From CAZGVW01 sp964529265 (GTDB lineage: Bacteria; Planctomycetota; Phycisphaerae; Phycisphaerales; UBA1924), in the NCBI GenBank assembly GCA_964529265.1, contig CAZGVW010000189.1, positions 1-20,883 on the forward strand: 20,883 nucleotides of DNA. Reading direction: 5' to 3'. This document shows, piece by piece, positions 1 to 7,724 of the stretch; the first letter of the stretch is position 1; the number at the start of each line of letters is the position of its first letter. The position numbers and the translations under genes were made by a program. The notes beneath the pieces were generated by a model, which saw nothing but the letters and a program-made list of their open reading frames with translations, made no database searches and was not told the DNA's origin.

Positions 1-594
1 CTCGCGGTCAGAAAGCCGGGCCTGCTGCGAGCCGGCTGGGAGCGCGGGCTGACGGGCGCGGCGCTGGCCGTGATCGCGCTCTATGCCGTGCACTTCTACC
101 ATGGCGTCGCGTTCGGGGCGCGGCACTACTACCTCGTGGTGCCGGCCCTCGCCCTGCTGATGGCGCGCATGCTGGGCGGCTTCGGTCACGCCGGCCTGGG
201 CCGATTCGTCACGGCGGCGGTCCTGATTCATCCGCTGATCTTCGCGTATCCCGTGCTCATACATCGATACGGGACCTCCTATCGGGACGCCACGCCCGCC
301 ATCAAGGCGTTTGCCGAGGGCGGCACGGTGCATCACGCGGTCATCATCGTCGCCTCCGATCACTGGGGCTGGAAGTCCGCTGGCTTTCTGAACCAGTATC
401 CGCTTGAGACAAGCGATCTCATCTTTGCGAAGGACCGTGGCGACGACAATCGACGCCTGAGAGAACGCTTCCCGACGCGGACGTTCTACCGGCTGCGCGT
501 TGAGGGGCCGGACGGATCGCGAGTCGACGTACGTCCGCTGGCATCGGCCGAACCCCGCGGATTGGGTGCGCGCGACCTGGCGCCGGTGGACTAG
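1..594 (+). CDS. C-terminal part of a polytopic GT-C-like membrane protein (5' end outside window)
   Basis: The frame is open from base 1 and ends at TAG 592-594, so at least 198 codons of a longer gene are present and the start lies before the window. The visible part begins with hydrophobic segments. A short motif RHYYLVVPALALL, around residues 41-53 of the visible part, resembles the last membrane helices of GT39/ArnT-like mannosyltransferases. A soluble tail of about 110 residues follows, containing VIIVASDHWGWKSAGF. In these families the soluble tail sits on the outer face of the membrane. It is convergent with the minus-strand gene at 602, with only 7 bases between stop codons. Membership of the GT-C superfamily is inferred from topology and the RHYY-type motif only; the catalytic N-terminal loop is not visible, so any polytopic membrane protein remains possible. 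Confidence 0.75.
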   Translation, partial: LAVRKPGLLRAGWERGLTGAALAVIALYAVHFYHGVAFGARHYYLVVPALALLMARMLGGFGHAGLGRFVTAAVLIHPLIFAYPVLIHRYGTSYRDATPAIKAFAEGGTVHHAVIIVASDHWGWKSAGFLNQYPLETSDLIFAKDRGDDNRRLRERFPTRTFYRLRVEGPDGSRVDVRPLASAEPRGLGARDLAPVD

Positions 595-601
595 CGGAAC
601 G

Positions 602-2305
602 TCAGCGCACCGGAAAGACTGCGATGTCGGCGTTCTGGAACACCGGGGAGCCGTGGAGGGCGATGAGCCGGTCGCGCTGCCCGGGAGGCGCCCCGAAGAC
701 CAATAAATACAGCGGCCGGCCGAGGGCCGTCAGATAGTCGCGATCCTCGGGGGAGAGCGTCGCTCCCGCCGCCATCGCCGACGACAGTCGTCGGCGCCGC
801 TCGGCGTCGCGATAGGGCTCGACGATATAGACCGGCTGTTCGGCGAAGAACAGCGCCCGCTTCGACAGCGCCGGAAACGCCGGTGTATTGCCAGCCGGGA
901 GCAGCCGCGCCGATCCTGGGGCAACCACGAACACCGCGTCAGGCGGTGTCGCGGTCGCCGTCCATGCGTACAGCCTCGCGAGCGGTGAGTCCGCCGGCAC
1001 CATCCGGAGGTCCGGGCCGTCGAGCACCAATGGCACCGCGGGACGTCGCCAGTACGACCCGATGACGATCGCCGGCGTCGACAGAAAGAGAGGGAGCAGC
1101 GCGGCGACCAGGATGCGACGCCGCCACTGGGGCCATTCCGACATCACCTGGATCGCTCCCGCTGCCGGGATGGCCAGGAGGAACGCCGCGACGTGGAACA
1201 GGTTGCTCTCGTTGGTACCCGGGAACACGAGCACCAGATTGCCAGCCAGGAGACCGGCCGCCGCGACGGCCAGGATGGGAAGAAACACGTGGTCGCCTCG
1301 CAGGCGAATCAGCCCCAGCAGGGCCAGCATCGCCAGTGGAAACAGGCTGATGCCAATCGTCAGGAACTGCAGCGGGTTCACCGCGCCGCTCGACTCGCGC
1401 TCGCCCGCGCGGCTGAGCAGGTGGACGTACGTGGGCAGTGGCAGCATGGCCCCGACCAGGAGAGCAGCCGCTGCCGACCACGCGCGCGGGACGTCCTGGC
1501 GGACAACCCGCGCTCCCGCGAGCACGACGGCGATGGCCATGGCTGTCATCAGGCCGATGATTGGGGAGACGGCCGTGCACGCCGCCGTCGCCAGCGCCAG
1601 GCCGCACCAGACCGCTCGACGTCCCTCCTGCACATAACGCAGAAGTGCGATCAGCACGGCCAGGACGAGCGACAAGGCGAGCGCTCGCGACGAGTTGTTC
1701 AGGTAGAAGCTCATCAACGGGCCGTAGAGCGCACCGGGATCGTGCCAGCGGGCCAGGCCCAGCGCCGGGTGCGCCAGACCCCACAAGTACGTGCCATCGT
1801 CGGCCGGCACGGGTCGGCCTGCCGCCACTTTCGCCAGGAGGATGGTCGCGCCAAGCGCGTTCGCGCCCGTCAGGGCGAGACCGCCAATCGTCAGCGCGGC
1901 CGCGGGACGCCAGCCGAGACGGCGCCCCAGTTCCGCGCCCGCCAGCCAGACAAGGGACACTCCGATGAGTGCCAGCCACTCGAAGGCCCGCAACGGATGC
2001 ACACCGGCGACGTCGGCCAGCTGTCCAGCCACGTAGTGATAGAACCAATAGTACGGAAGTCGCTCTCCGGCAAAGAAGGGATTCTCCGGCAGGCCGAACG
2101 AGGACCGCTCGCCGGTGACCTCGGCCGCGATCGCGCTGTGCAACAGACCATGAGCGGAAACCAGTGTTCGAACGCTCTCCGCGTGCACCGCCACAATCAC
2201 CGCGCAGGATGCGATCGCTGCCCCCGCCGCCGGGAGGTAGTACCGCCACGCGGGAGACGCCACCGTCGTCGGCGCGCCATCAGCTTCATGCGTGCGTGGC
2301 GTCAT
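602..2305 (-). CDS. polytopic membrane protein, GT-C glycosyltransferase-like
   Basis: A 567-residue protein with about ten hydrophobic segments and a soluble C-terminal domain of about 120 residues. The first periplasmic-type loop holds the aromatic stretch LPYYWFYHYVAGQ, preceded by NPFFAGE. GT-C enzymes place acidic and aromatic residues here for the lipid-phosphate sugar donor, but I see no classical DE or DXD signature, so catalytic activity is not shown. The tail contains LYAWTATATPPDAVFVV, a motif I associate with uncharacterised bacterial membrane proteins of this type. The ATG at 2305 is chosen because it forms an ATGA overlap with the stop of the upstream gene at 2302; the same frame stays open to 2530, but that stretch only shadows the neighbour. 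It is the last gene of a coupled minus-strand operon. It may transfer a sugar to a lipid-linked or protein substrate; this is inference from neighbours. Confidence 0.8.
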   Translation of the reverse strand: MTPRTHEADGAPTTVASPAWRYYLPAAGAAIASCAVIVAVHAESVRTLVSAHGLLHSAIAAEVTGERSSFGLPENPFFAGERLPYYWFYHYVAGQLADVAGVHPLRAFEWLALIGVSLVWLAGAELGRRLGWRPAAALTIGGLALTGANALGATILLAKVAAGRPVPADDGTYLWGLAHPALGLARWHDPGALYGPLMSFYLNNSSRALALSLVLAVLIALLRYVQEGRRAVWCGLALATAACTAVSPIIGLMTAMAIAVVLAGARVVRQDVPRAWSAAAALLVGAMLPLPTYVHLLSRAGERESSGAVNPLQFLTIGISLFPLAMLALLGLIRLRGDHVFLPILAVAAAGLLAGNLVLVFPGTNESNLFHVAAFLLAIPAAGAIQVMSEWPQWRRRILVAALLPLFLSTPAIVIGSYWRRPAVPLVLDGPDLRMVPADSPLARLYAWTATATPPDAVFVVAPGSARLLPAGNTPAFPALSKRALFFAEQPVYIVEPYRDAERRRRLSSAMAAGATLSPEDRDYLTALGRPLYLLVFGAPPGQRDRLIALHGSPVFQNADIAVFPVR

Positions 2306-3798
2306 GCGGTCTCGCGGCGCAGGTGCATTCGGGAGAACGCCTGGGCCAGGGCAAGCGCCGTGGCTGCACCAAAAGCCACCGCGCCAAGCGGTTCCAGCAA
2401 CGACCAGTCGTCCGCCAGGAACCAGGCCATGTCCAGGATCGGCACGCAGGCGATGAGCGCCAGAGTCCACCGGCCGAGTCCGGTCCGGGCGGCCAGCGCG
2501 GCCGGCGGCAGGATCCACAGCGTGAACCATGGCCAGACGTGATCGAGAAGGGCCAGAACCACGAAGGCGAGGACGGCGAGGGTCAAGTACGCGAAGGCGT
2601 CCTCATCCGGCGATCGCAGGTAGCGAACGGTCGCGCTGATGACGAATCCAAGGAACAACACCGTGAACAGGGTATCGAGGGTCGCAGCCCCTGGAGCCAA
2701 AATCCCGAGGTGCTCCAGGAAATAATGCGTTGCCGTCGCCGGGGTCAAGAAATTCCAGCTTCGCATGCTGAGCGTGCCATCGAAGAATCCGGGGCCTCGC
2801 CAGAAGACGGCAAGACACGCCACGACCACCAAGCCGCTCACCAGGAGCGACACGCCGAGTGCGTGGCGCTGCTCGGGCTGTCCGACGAAAGTTCGGACGA
2901 TACCCAGGACGGCGAGGGGTGCCGTGACGTACTTGACGAGCACGGACGCGGCCAGCGCCAGCCACGAGCCGGTCGAGCGTCCGGTCGCACCCCACCAGAG
3001 GAACAGGGCGATGCCCGCGGCGACGGGAGCGTCGTTGTGCCCTTCGCCCACGGTCAGCATGACGGAGGCAGGCAGCCATCCGACGAGGCACAGCGCCACA
3101 GCGGCGCGCTGCGTCGACCGGCGCTCGGTGGCGCGTCTCACCGCGATCACCATCACGAGCCAACTGCCGGCCAGCACGAGCTTCAGCAAGAGGTACTCCG
3201 CGAGCACGGAGTGGCGCGCAAGCGACGCGACCAGCCAGCTCACCGCCGTCCAGAGCGGACCGTACGTCGTGTGAAGAGCGAAGAACGGGAACGGCAGACC
3301 TTGAAGGCTGGTACTCGTGAAGTCGTTGTAGTACGGGTTGATCCCTTCCGCTGCCATGCGCCCCCAGGCCACGGACAGCCACAGGTCATTTGTGCACACC
3401 GGATACCGCACGATATTGATGGCGGCGAAGGCGAACGCCGAGCGCTGAAGCAGCGCGAGCACGTGGGAATCAGCCGCCCGGCCGCGGAGGATGATAGCCA
3501 GCACCGCCAGCGCCGCAGTGGTGGCGACGGCGAGGGGGGCGAGGTACGCGAGTGCCCGGATGGCGACGTCCTCGAGGAGTCCCTCTCCACGCATGTAGGC
3601 GTTGACGCCAAGCGACTCGGCCCACGGCACGTACGAGGCCACCTCGGCCAGCAGCTGCAGCCTCTCCGCATGATGCTCCTGCATCGGCGCGAAGGGAGCC
3701 AGTCCGTACGAGAGGATGGCCAGTGCGACGTGAGCCGCGCAGGCCACGATGGCCCAGCGCCGAATCCGTCGCGCGGAACCACCGGGATCGGCGTCCAT
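2302..3798 (-). CDS. GT87/MptA-like polyprenyl-phosphate-sugar glycosyltransferase (GT-C fold)
   Basis: A 498-residue polytopic protein with about twelve hydrophobic segments. Motifs fit the GT87/DUF2029 and MptA/MptB group: TNDLW (about 137-141), whose Asp would be the catalytic acidic residue of the first large loop, then GINPYYNDF (about 152-160), TYGPLW (about 178-183) and GEGHND (about 251-256). These enzymes use polyprenyl-phosphate-linked mannose or related sugars on the outer face of the cytoplasmic membrane. The actual sugar and acceptor cannot be read from sequence. The stop of the upstream sulfatase-like gene and this start overlap as TGATG; a GTG at 3801 giving a 4-base GTGA overlap is an equally possible start. 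The 3' end overlaps the next gene by four bases. Tight coupling on both sides suggests co-translation with the upstream AP-superfamily enzyme. Confidence 0.85.
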   Translation of the reverse strand: MDADPGGSARRIRRWAIVACAAHVALAILSYGLAPFAPMQEHHAERLQLLAEVASYVPWAESLGVNAYMRGEGLLEDVAIRALAYLAPLAVATTAALAVLAIILRGRAADSHVLALLQRSAFAFAAINIVRYPVCTNDLWLSVAWGRMAAEGINPYYNDFTSTSLQGLPFPFFALHTTYGPLWTAVSWLVASLARHSVLAEYLLLKLVLAGSWLVMVIAVRRATERRSTQRAAVALCLVGWLPASVMLTVGEGHNDAPVAAGIALFLWWGATGRSTGSWLALAASVLVKYVTAPLAVLGIVRTFVGQPEQRHALGVSLLVSGLVVVACLAVFWRGPGFFDGTLSMRSWNFLTPATATHYFLEHLGILAPGAATLDTLFTVLFLGFVISATVRYLRSPDEDAFAYLTLAVLAFVVLALLDHVWPWFTLWILPPAALAARTGLGRWTLALIACVPILDMAWFLADDWSLLEPLGAVAFGAATALALAQAFSRMHLRRETA

Positions 3799-5546
3799 CA
3801 CCTGGCCGCGGCGATCTGGCCGAGTTGGCGGCGGAGACCGGCCAGGATGGTCAGATATTCCGGCCGGGCGACCACATTGTTCTGTTCGGCCGGATCAACG
3901 CTGAGGTCGTACAGTTCCTCGACGCCGTCCGCGCGGTGGATGTAGTGAAACGAACCGTCGATCAGTGCAAACATGTTCCCGTAACGGACCGGCCCCATGT
4001 CATCGGGGATTCTCGGACGCGTCACCCGAGCGAGGACCGGTGAGGTTGAACCGCCGGATTGCCAAAGTCGAGACAGCGGGCTTCCCGGGAACTGATCGGC
4101 GGCGCCGCCGGTCATTTCGGCGATGGTCGCTGGAATATCGCGAAGACTGACCGGTTGCCGGATTCGTTGTCCGGTCGGGATCCCCGGACCCCACATGACG
4201 AGTGGCACCTCCAGCACTTCCCGGTACAGGGAACTGCCGTGACTCTGCAGACCATGTTCGCCGGCTGATTCCCCATGGTCAGCCGTGACGATGACCACCG
4301 TGTGACGGAGCGCGTCCCTTCGCTGCAGTTCGGTGAAGAGCACGCCCAGATGTTCGTCCAGTGCTGCGATGGACGCCTCGTACCGGTCCCGGAGGGAATT
4401 GTCGGACTGGAACCGATCCCGCCAATGCGCCGGAACCACATAGGGCTCGTGCGCATCGTAGTAATTCATGAACGCGAAGAACGGACGCGGGCTGACGGTG
4501 TCGATCCAGTCGAGCACCTTGCTCGTGACCTCCTGCGCGTACTCCCGGTCGTTCTGCCACTTCGCCGTGTTCCATCCTTCGCGCTGTTCCTGCAGGAATT
4601 GTCCGATGCCGCTCGACAGCCGGAACTGGCGGAAGGAGCGGGGATACCCTTCATAGTGATCGAACCCGCGGGTCAGTCCCGAGTCGGCACTGGTGTAGAA
4701 GAGATTGCCGGTGAAGCCGCCCGTGACGTAACCCCGCGCGGCCAGCTGTTCGGCAACCGTTCGCGACGTCTCATCCAGCGGCGTTTCCCAATCGGCCGAC
4801 AACTCGTGGGGCCACATCCCCGTGAAGAGCGACGCATGGCTCGGCAGCGTCCACGGGGCTGGCGCGTACGCGCGGTCGAAGGCCACGCCACTCTGTGCCC
4901 ACCGATCGAGGTTCCGGCTGGTCGGCCGCGAGTTTCCGTACAGGCCCAGTGACGCGGCACGGACCGTGTCGAGGACGATCAGCAACACGTTGGGAGTCTG
5001 GGCATTCGCCGGGGGCACGCTGGCGTCCGGCCGACGATGCCGCATGGCCGGACCAACGGTGTAGGCGGCCACGAGGACAGCGAGAACCGTCACCAGTCCA
5101 GCCGCTCCCGCGCGCATCAGCGCCGCGGTGGCGGTAGGCCGTGTCGCGGCGACGTGACCCGCCAGACGACCGACGCCGATGGCCAGGATCAGTTGCGCAA
5201 GCAGGTGCAGCTGGCGATGCACGATCAGGAACAGCAGACTGAAGACCGCCATCGTCGTTGGAGCGCCCGCGATCAGCGCCCAGGTGGCGACCCGCGGGAC
5301 CAGCGCCCGCGCCGCCAGCAGGGCCATGGTCACCGGCAATGCCACCAGCCAGGTCGCGACGGGAGCCATCCACGGATGGTCGGGACTCATCCATGTGAAC
5401 GTCTCGAGGCCATAACGCCGTGTGATCTGAACCAGAACTTCAGCAAACCCTCCCGCGAGCGCCACGGCCGTTCCAGTCACCACGATGTCGACGTAGCCGA
5501 CCGGTGATTGTCTGGCGGTCATGTCCTGGTGCGGGGGTCGCTTCAT
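3798..5546 (-). CDS. membrane-anchored sulfatase-like (alkaline phosphatase superfamily) enzyme with Thr nucleophile, copy 1
   Basis: 582 residues: about five membrane segments within residues 17-167, a short linker, then an extracytoplasmic PF00884-type domain beginning at PNVLLIVLDTVRA (about 185-197). Predicted active-site residues are D193, T233 in WTLPSHASLFTG, H366 in NYYDAHEPY, D423-H424 in TADHGES and H436. True sulfatases need C/S-x-P-x-R for formylglycine; here it is T-x-P-S-H. Sulfatases also have Asp-Asn at the distal metal site, where this protein has Asp-His. The set Asp/Thr/Asp/His and the five-helix anchor resemble LtaS and EptA-type phospho-group transferases, so the usual label 'sulfatase' is probably misleading. 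This copy is the most divergent of three: it has RAASLGLYG where the others have RADHLS, and a shorter insert between H366 and D423. A GAAGGA eight bases before ATG supports the start. The substrate is unknown, probably a surface glycan or glycolipid. Confidence 0.88.
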   Translation of the reverse strand: MKRPPHQDMTARQSPVGYVDIVVTGTAVALAGGFAEVLVQITRRYGLETFTWMSPDHPWMAPVATWLVALPVTMALLAARALVPRVATWALIAGAPTTMAVFSLLFLIVHRQLHLLAQLILAIGVGRLAGHVAATRPTATAALMRAGAAGLVTVLAVLVAAYTVGPAMRHRRPDASVPPANAQTPNVLLIVLDTVRAASLGLYGNSRPTSRNLDRWAQSGVAFDRAYAPAPWTLPSHASLFTGMWPHELSADWETPLDETSRTVAEQLAARGYVTGGFTGNLFYTSADSGLTRGFDHYEGYPRSFRQFRLSSGIGQFLQEQREGWNTAKWQNDREYAQEVTSKVLDWIDTVSPRPFFAFMNYYDAHEPYVVPAHWRDRFQSDNSLRDRYEASIAALDEHLGVLFTELQRRDALRHTVVIVTADHGESAGEHGLQSHGSSLYREVLEVPLVMWGPGIPTGQRIRQPVSLRDIPATIAEMTGGAADQFPGSPLSRLWQSGGSTSPVLARVTRPRIPDDMGPVRYGNMFALIDGSFHYIHRADGVEELYDLSVDPAEQNNVVARPEYLTILAGLRRQLGQIAAAR

Positions 5547-5580
5547 GAGGCCATTCCTTCGGCGTGGGCAGGGCGCCAGG

Positions 5581-7401
5581 TCATCGTCGCGCGGGTGCGT
5601 TGCCCGACGTCAGTCGCTGGATTTCGTGCAGGAGGTCCGCCTCGACAGCCTGCGTCTCGGGCCGTCCCGCCAGGTTGTGCTGTTCGTCAGGATCGTGGGG
5701 CCAAGCGTAGAGTTCCACCGCCTGCGTGGAGGACAGAATGAGATGCCACTTGTCCGTCACGAGCGACGTGAGGCTGCCGCGCGTGGAGGGATAGCCCTCC
5801 GGCCCACCCGCCACCCCGGTCAAAGCCGCCAACACCGGCTCGGCGTGCGGTTCCGCGCCGCCCTCCGCGGTCCGCCAGAAGTTCGCCAGTGAGGATCCGG
5901 GGAAGGGCGCTGGTCCGGCCTGCCCGCCAAGGAGATCGACGATGGTGGCGGGAATGCGTTCGAGTCCGACGGGCTGAGCAACCCGCACGCCGGCCGGCAC
6001 CCGGCCGGGCCAACTCACGAGCAGGGGCACTCGTAGGGTTTCGAGATACAGGCTGTTGCCATGGCCGAACAGATCGTGATTGCCGAAGGATTCGCCGTGG
6101 TCGGATGTGATCACCACCAGCGTGTTTTCCGTCAGATTCTGGCGTGACAGTTCCTCGAAGAGGCGGCCCAACTGCGCATCGAGATACGTGACACACCCGT
6201 CATAGGCGTCGATTTCCGCCCGGATGTCGTCAGGCGTGACCAGGGGCTGCCGCCGGAACGCGTGGGGCTGGAACTGGAAATTGATGACATCCCCACGCGC
6301 CGGATCGGCGGAGTACCGTGTTTGATACGGGTCCACGGTCAGATAGGGGTCGTGCGCGTCGAAGTAGTTGAGCAGCGCAAAGAACGGCCGATCGCCGCGC
6401 TCGTTCAGCCAGGATGCGAACGCGTCGTTCAACTGGGTGGCACGTTTCCGGCCCGGGATGTCGAAATATCCGAGCCGTGGCAGCACGTTCAGCGCGATCC
6501 GCCGGCCGACGACCGTGCGGACCACATCGTCGGCCCCGGACGCTCCGTAGACGTCGAAGCGGGCAAACCCACGGCCCAGGCCCCACTCAGGCGCGACGTA
6601 CGACGTGTTCGCGGCAAAGGCTGCGGTCACGTAGCCGCGCGCGGCCAGGACCTCCGCGAGTGTCGGACGGCCATCGTCCATGGGGCGACGCCAATCGGCG
6701 CCGTGCTCGTGTGGGTGGCGTCCGGTGAGGAGCGACGCGTGCGAGGGCAGGGTCCACGACGAGTTGGCCAGGGCGTGCTCGAACAGAACGCCCCCCCGCG
6801 CCAGGCCATCGAGATGCGGAGTGGTGGGCCGGTGATAGCCGTACGCGGACAGATGATCGGCGCGCACGGTGTCGAGCGTGATCAAGAGGACGTTCGGTGC
6901 CCCAGGGACCGCAGCCGTCAAGGTGCGATGGGTCCGACGTTCGCTCCATGACGCCCACGCAGCGCCGCCGCACGCGGCGATGAGTGCAAGCGCCAGCAAA
7001 GGGGCGAGCCCACGTCGCGCGACTTGCGGCAATCGGACCCAGACGCCGAGACGTGTGACGGTCACCGCCAGGCCCAGGCTGAGCATGACCTGGGCCCAGA
7101 TGCTGATGAACCCAGTCAACTGGAGCAGAACGAACGCTCCCATCCAGGGCAGGAGCACCAGCAGGATGCCGGGGTGACGCCCGAACACGGGCAGCCGGCC
7201 GGCGAGGGCCAGGCCGGCGCCGACGGCGGCAAAGAGGACGCCGTTGACCAGTGGGGCAATCCACAGGATCTCGGCATTGACTCGGACGGGACGCCCGGCG
7301 GCCGACGACAGCAGTCCAGCCGCCGCTTCGGCAAGGCCCGTCAGGAGACCCAGAAGGAGCGCGAGATACAGGGCGTCCGGGGCCTTGCTGGTATTCATCA
7401 T
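5581..7401 (-). CDS. membrane-anchored sulfatase-like (alkaline phosphatase superfamily) enzyme with Thr nucleophile, copy 2
   Basis: 606 residues with five hydrophobic segments in the first 150, including WIAPLVNG (about 47-54), a motif shared with copy 3 near 12,600. The catalytic domain starts at PNVLLITLDTVRADHLSAYG. Expected ligands are D177, T217 in SWTLPSHASLLTG, H350 in NYFDAHDPY, D434-H435 in TSDHGESFG and H447. The nucleophile position is Thr and the following Arg of the formylglycine motif is His, so a formylglycine-generating enzyme could not mature it. A segment of about 50 residues between H350 and D434, carrying DDIRAEIDAYDG, is shared with copy 3 and absent from copy 1. The gene begins ATGATG; the first ATG is used, and a weak CAGGG lies just upstream. 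It is first in the operon, with copy 1 following after 34 bases. Its promoter should lie in the divergent region 7402-7724, but I see no clear box. Confidence 0.88.
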   Translation of the reverse strand: MMNTSKAPDALYLALLLGLLTGLAEAAAGLLSSAAGRPVRVNAEILWIAPLVNGVLFAAVGAGLALAGRLPVFGRHPGILLVLLPWMGAFVLLQLTGFISIWAQVMLSLGLAVTVTRLGVWVRLPQVARRGLAPLLALALIAACGGAAWASWSERRTHRTLTAAVPGAPNVLLITLDTVRADHLSAYGYHRPTTPHLDGLARGGVLFEHALANSSWTLPSHASLLTGRHPHEHGADWRRPMDDGRPTLAEVLAARGYVTAAFAANTSYVAPEWGLGRGFARFDVYGASGADDVVRTVVGRRIALNVLPRLGYFDIPGRKRATQLNDAFASWLNERGDRPFFALLNYFDAHDPYLTVDPYQTRYSADPARGDVINFQFQPHAFRRQPLVTPDDIRAEIDAYDGCVTYLDAQLGRLFEELSRQNLTENTLVVITSDHGESFGNHDLFGHGNSLYLETLRVPLLVSWPGRVPAGVRVAQPVGLERIPATIVDLLGGQAGPAPFPGSSLANFWRTAEGGAEPHAEPVLAALTGVAGGPEGYPSTRGSLTSLVTDKWHLILSSTQAVELYAWPHDPDEQHNLAGRPETQAVEADLLHEIQRLTSGNAPARR

Positions 7402-7470
7402 TGCCCTGCAGCCCGGTAAGGCACGGCCATCTCATCGGCTGCGGCAGCAGGGTCGAACACTATCATCCCT

Positions 7471-7499
7471 CCAGTGCTGGCCGTGCCGCGGTGCACTGG
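7471..7499. repeat. short inverted repeat in the divergent intergenic region
   Basis: CCAGTGC (7471-7477) and GCACTGG (7493-7499) are exact inverted copies separated by 15 bases. The position, 70-98 bases before the minus-strand start at 7401, would suit an operator or a 5'-leader hairpin. A 7-bp repeat can arise by chance in GC-rich DNA, so this is only a candidate. Confidence 0.3.
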
Positions 7500-7631
7500 C
7501 GTGCAGTTCTGGGGGCCATCGCCGGTCCGGGCGCGTGGGCTGGCGTCCGGACGGCAGCAACATCGTCCTCGGTGCCCTGACAAAAGTCTACGGGCGCGGT
7601 GACTTGTCGAACGTGGTGGCCGAGAGTCGTG

Positions 7632-7660
7632 TGGTTTGGCCCGGGTGGACCGGGTACAAT
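7632..7660 (+). promoter_or_regulatory. candidate sigma70-type promoter for the radical SAM-GT2 unit
   Basis: TACAAT at 7655-7660 matches five of six bases of the -10 consensus and stands out in a GC-rich stretch. The best -35 candidate at 17-bp spacing is TGGTTT (7632-7637), which is poor. Transcription would begin near 7667, leaving a leader of about 58 bases before the ATG at 7725. This also argues against using the earlier in-frame ATG at 7599, which lies upstream of this box. Confidence 0.45.
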
Positions 7661-7724
7661 TCCTGCGACACGTCTGGCCGACGCTTGCAGGCAGGCTGCG
7701 GGTCCACACGGTTTTGAATCTCGC

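Larger units (their letters stand above)
7402..7724. other. divergent intergenic region (323 bp)
   Basis: No gene is visible here between the divergent starts at 7401 (-) and 7725 (+). Short open frames occur on both strands but match nothing and lack good start signals. The region holds a plausible plus-strand -10 box at 7655-7660 and a 7-bp inverted repeat at 7471-7499. On the minus strand only a poor -10-like GATAGT (7464-7459) is seen, without a matching -35. This stretch must carry the promoters for the radical SAM gene and, probably, for the operon starting at 7401. Confidence 0.6.

Noticed and set aside
580..615. A bidirectional terminator between the convergent stops at 594 and 602
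   Set aside because: CCGGTG and CACCGG arms exist, but the loop is 18 bases and there is no T-run. The arms lie inside the coding sequences, so it is not convincing.
1193..2542. A 449-codon plus-strand open frame
   Set aside because: It is antisense to the polytopic gene at 602-2305, with Gln/Arg/His-rich low-complexity translation and no recognisable motif.
2164..3945. A 593-codon plus-strand open frame
   Set aside because: It lies antisense to the GT87-like gene and two neighbours. Its composition (Glu/Gln/Arg/His-rich, no domain) is that of a GC-rich shadow frame.
7599..7724. A 42-residue N-terminal extension of the radical SAM protein from ATG 7599
   Set aside because: The extension lies across and upstream of the TACAAT box and reads like non-coding sequence. 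Family members begin shortly before the CX3CX2C motif, so ATG 7725 is preferred.
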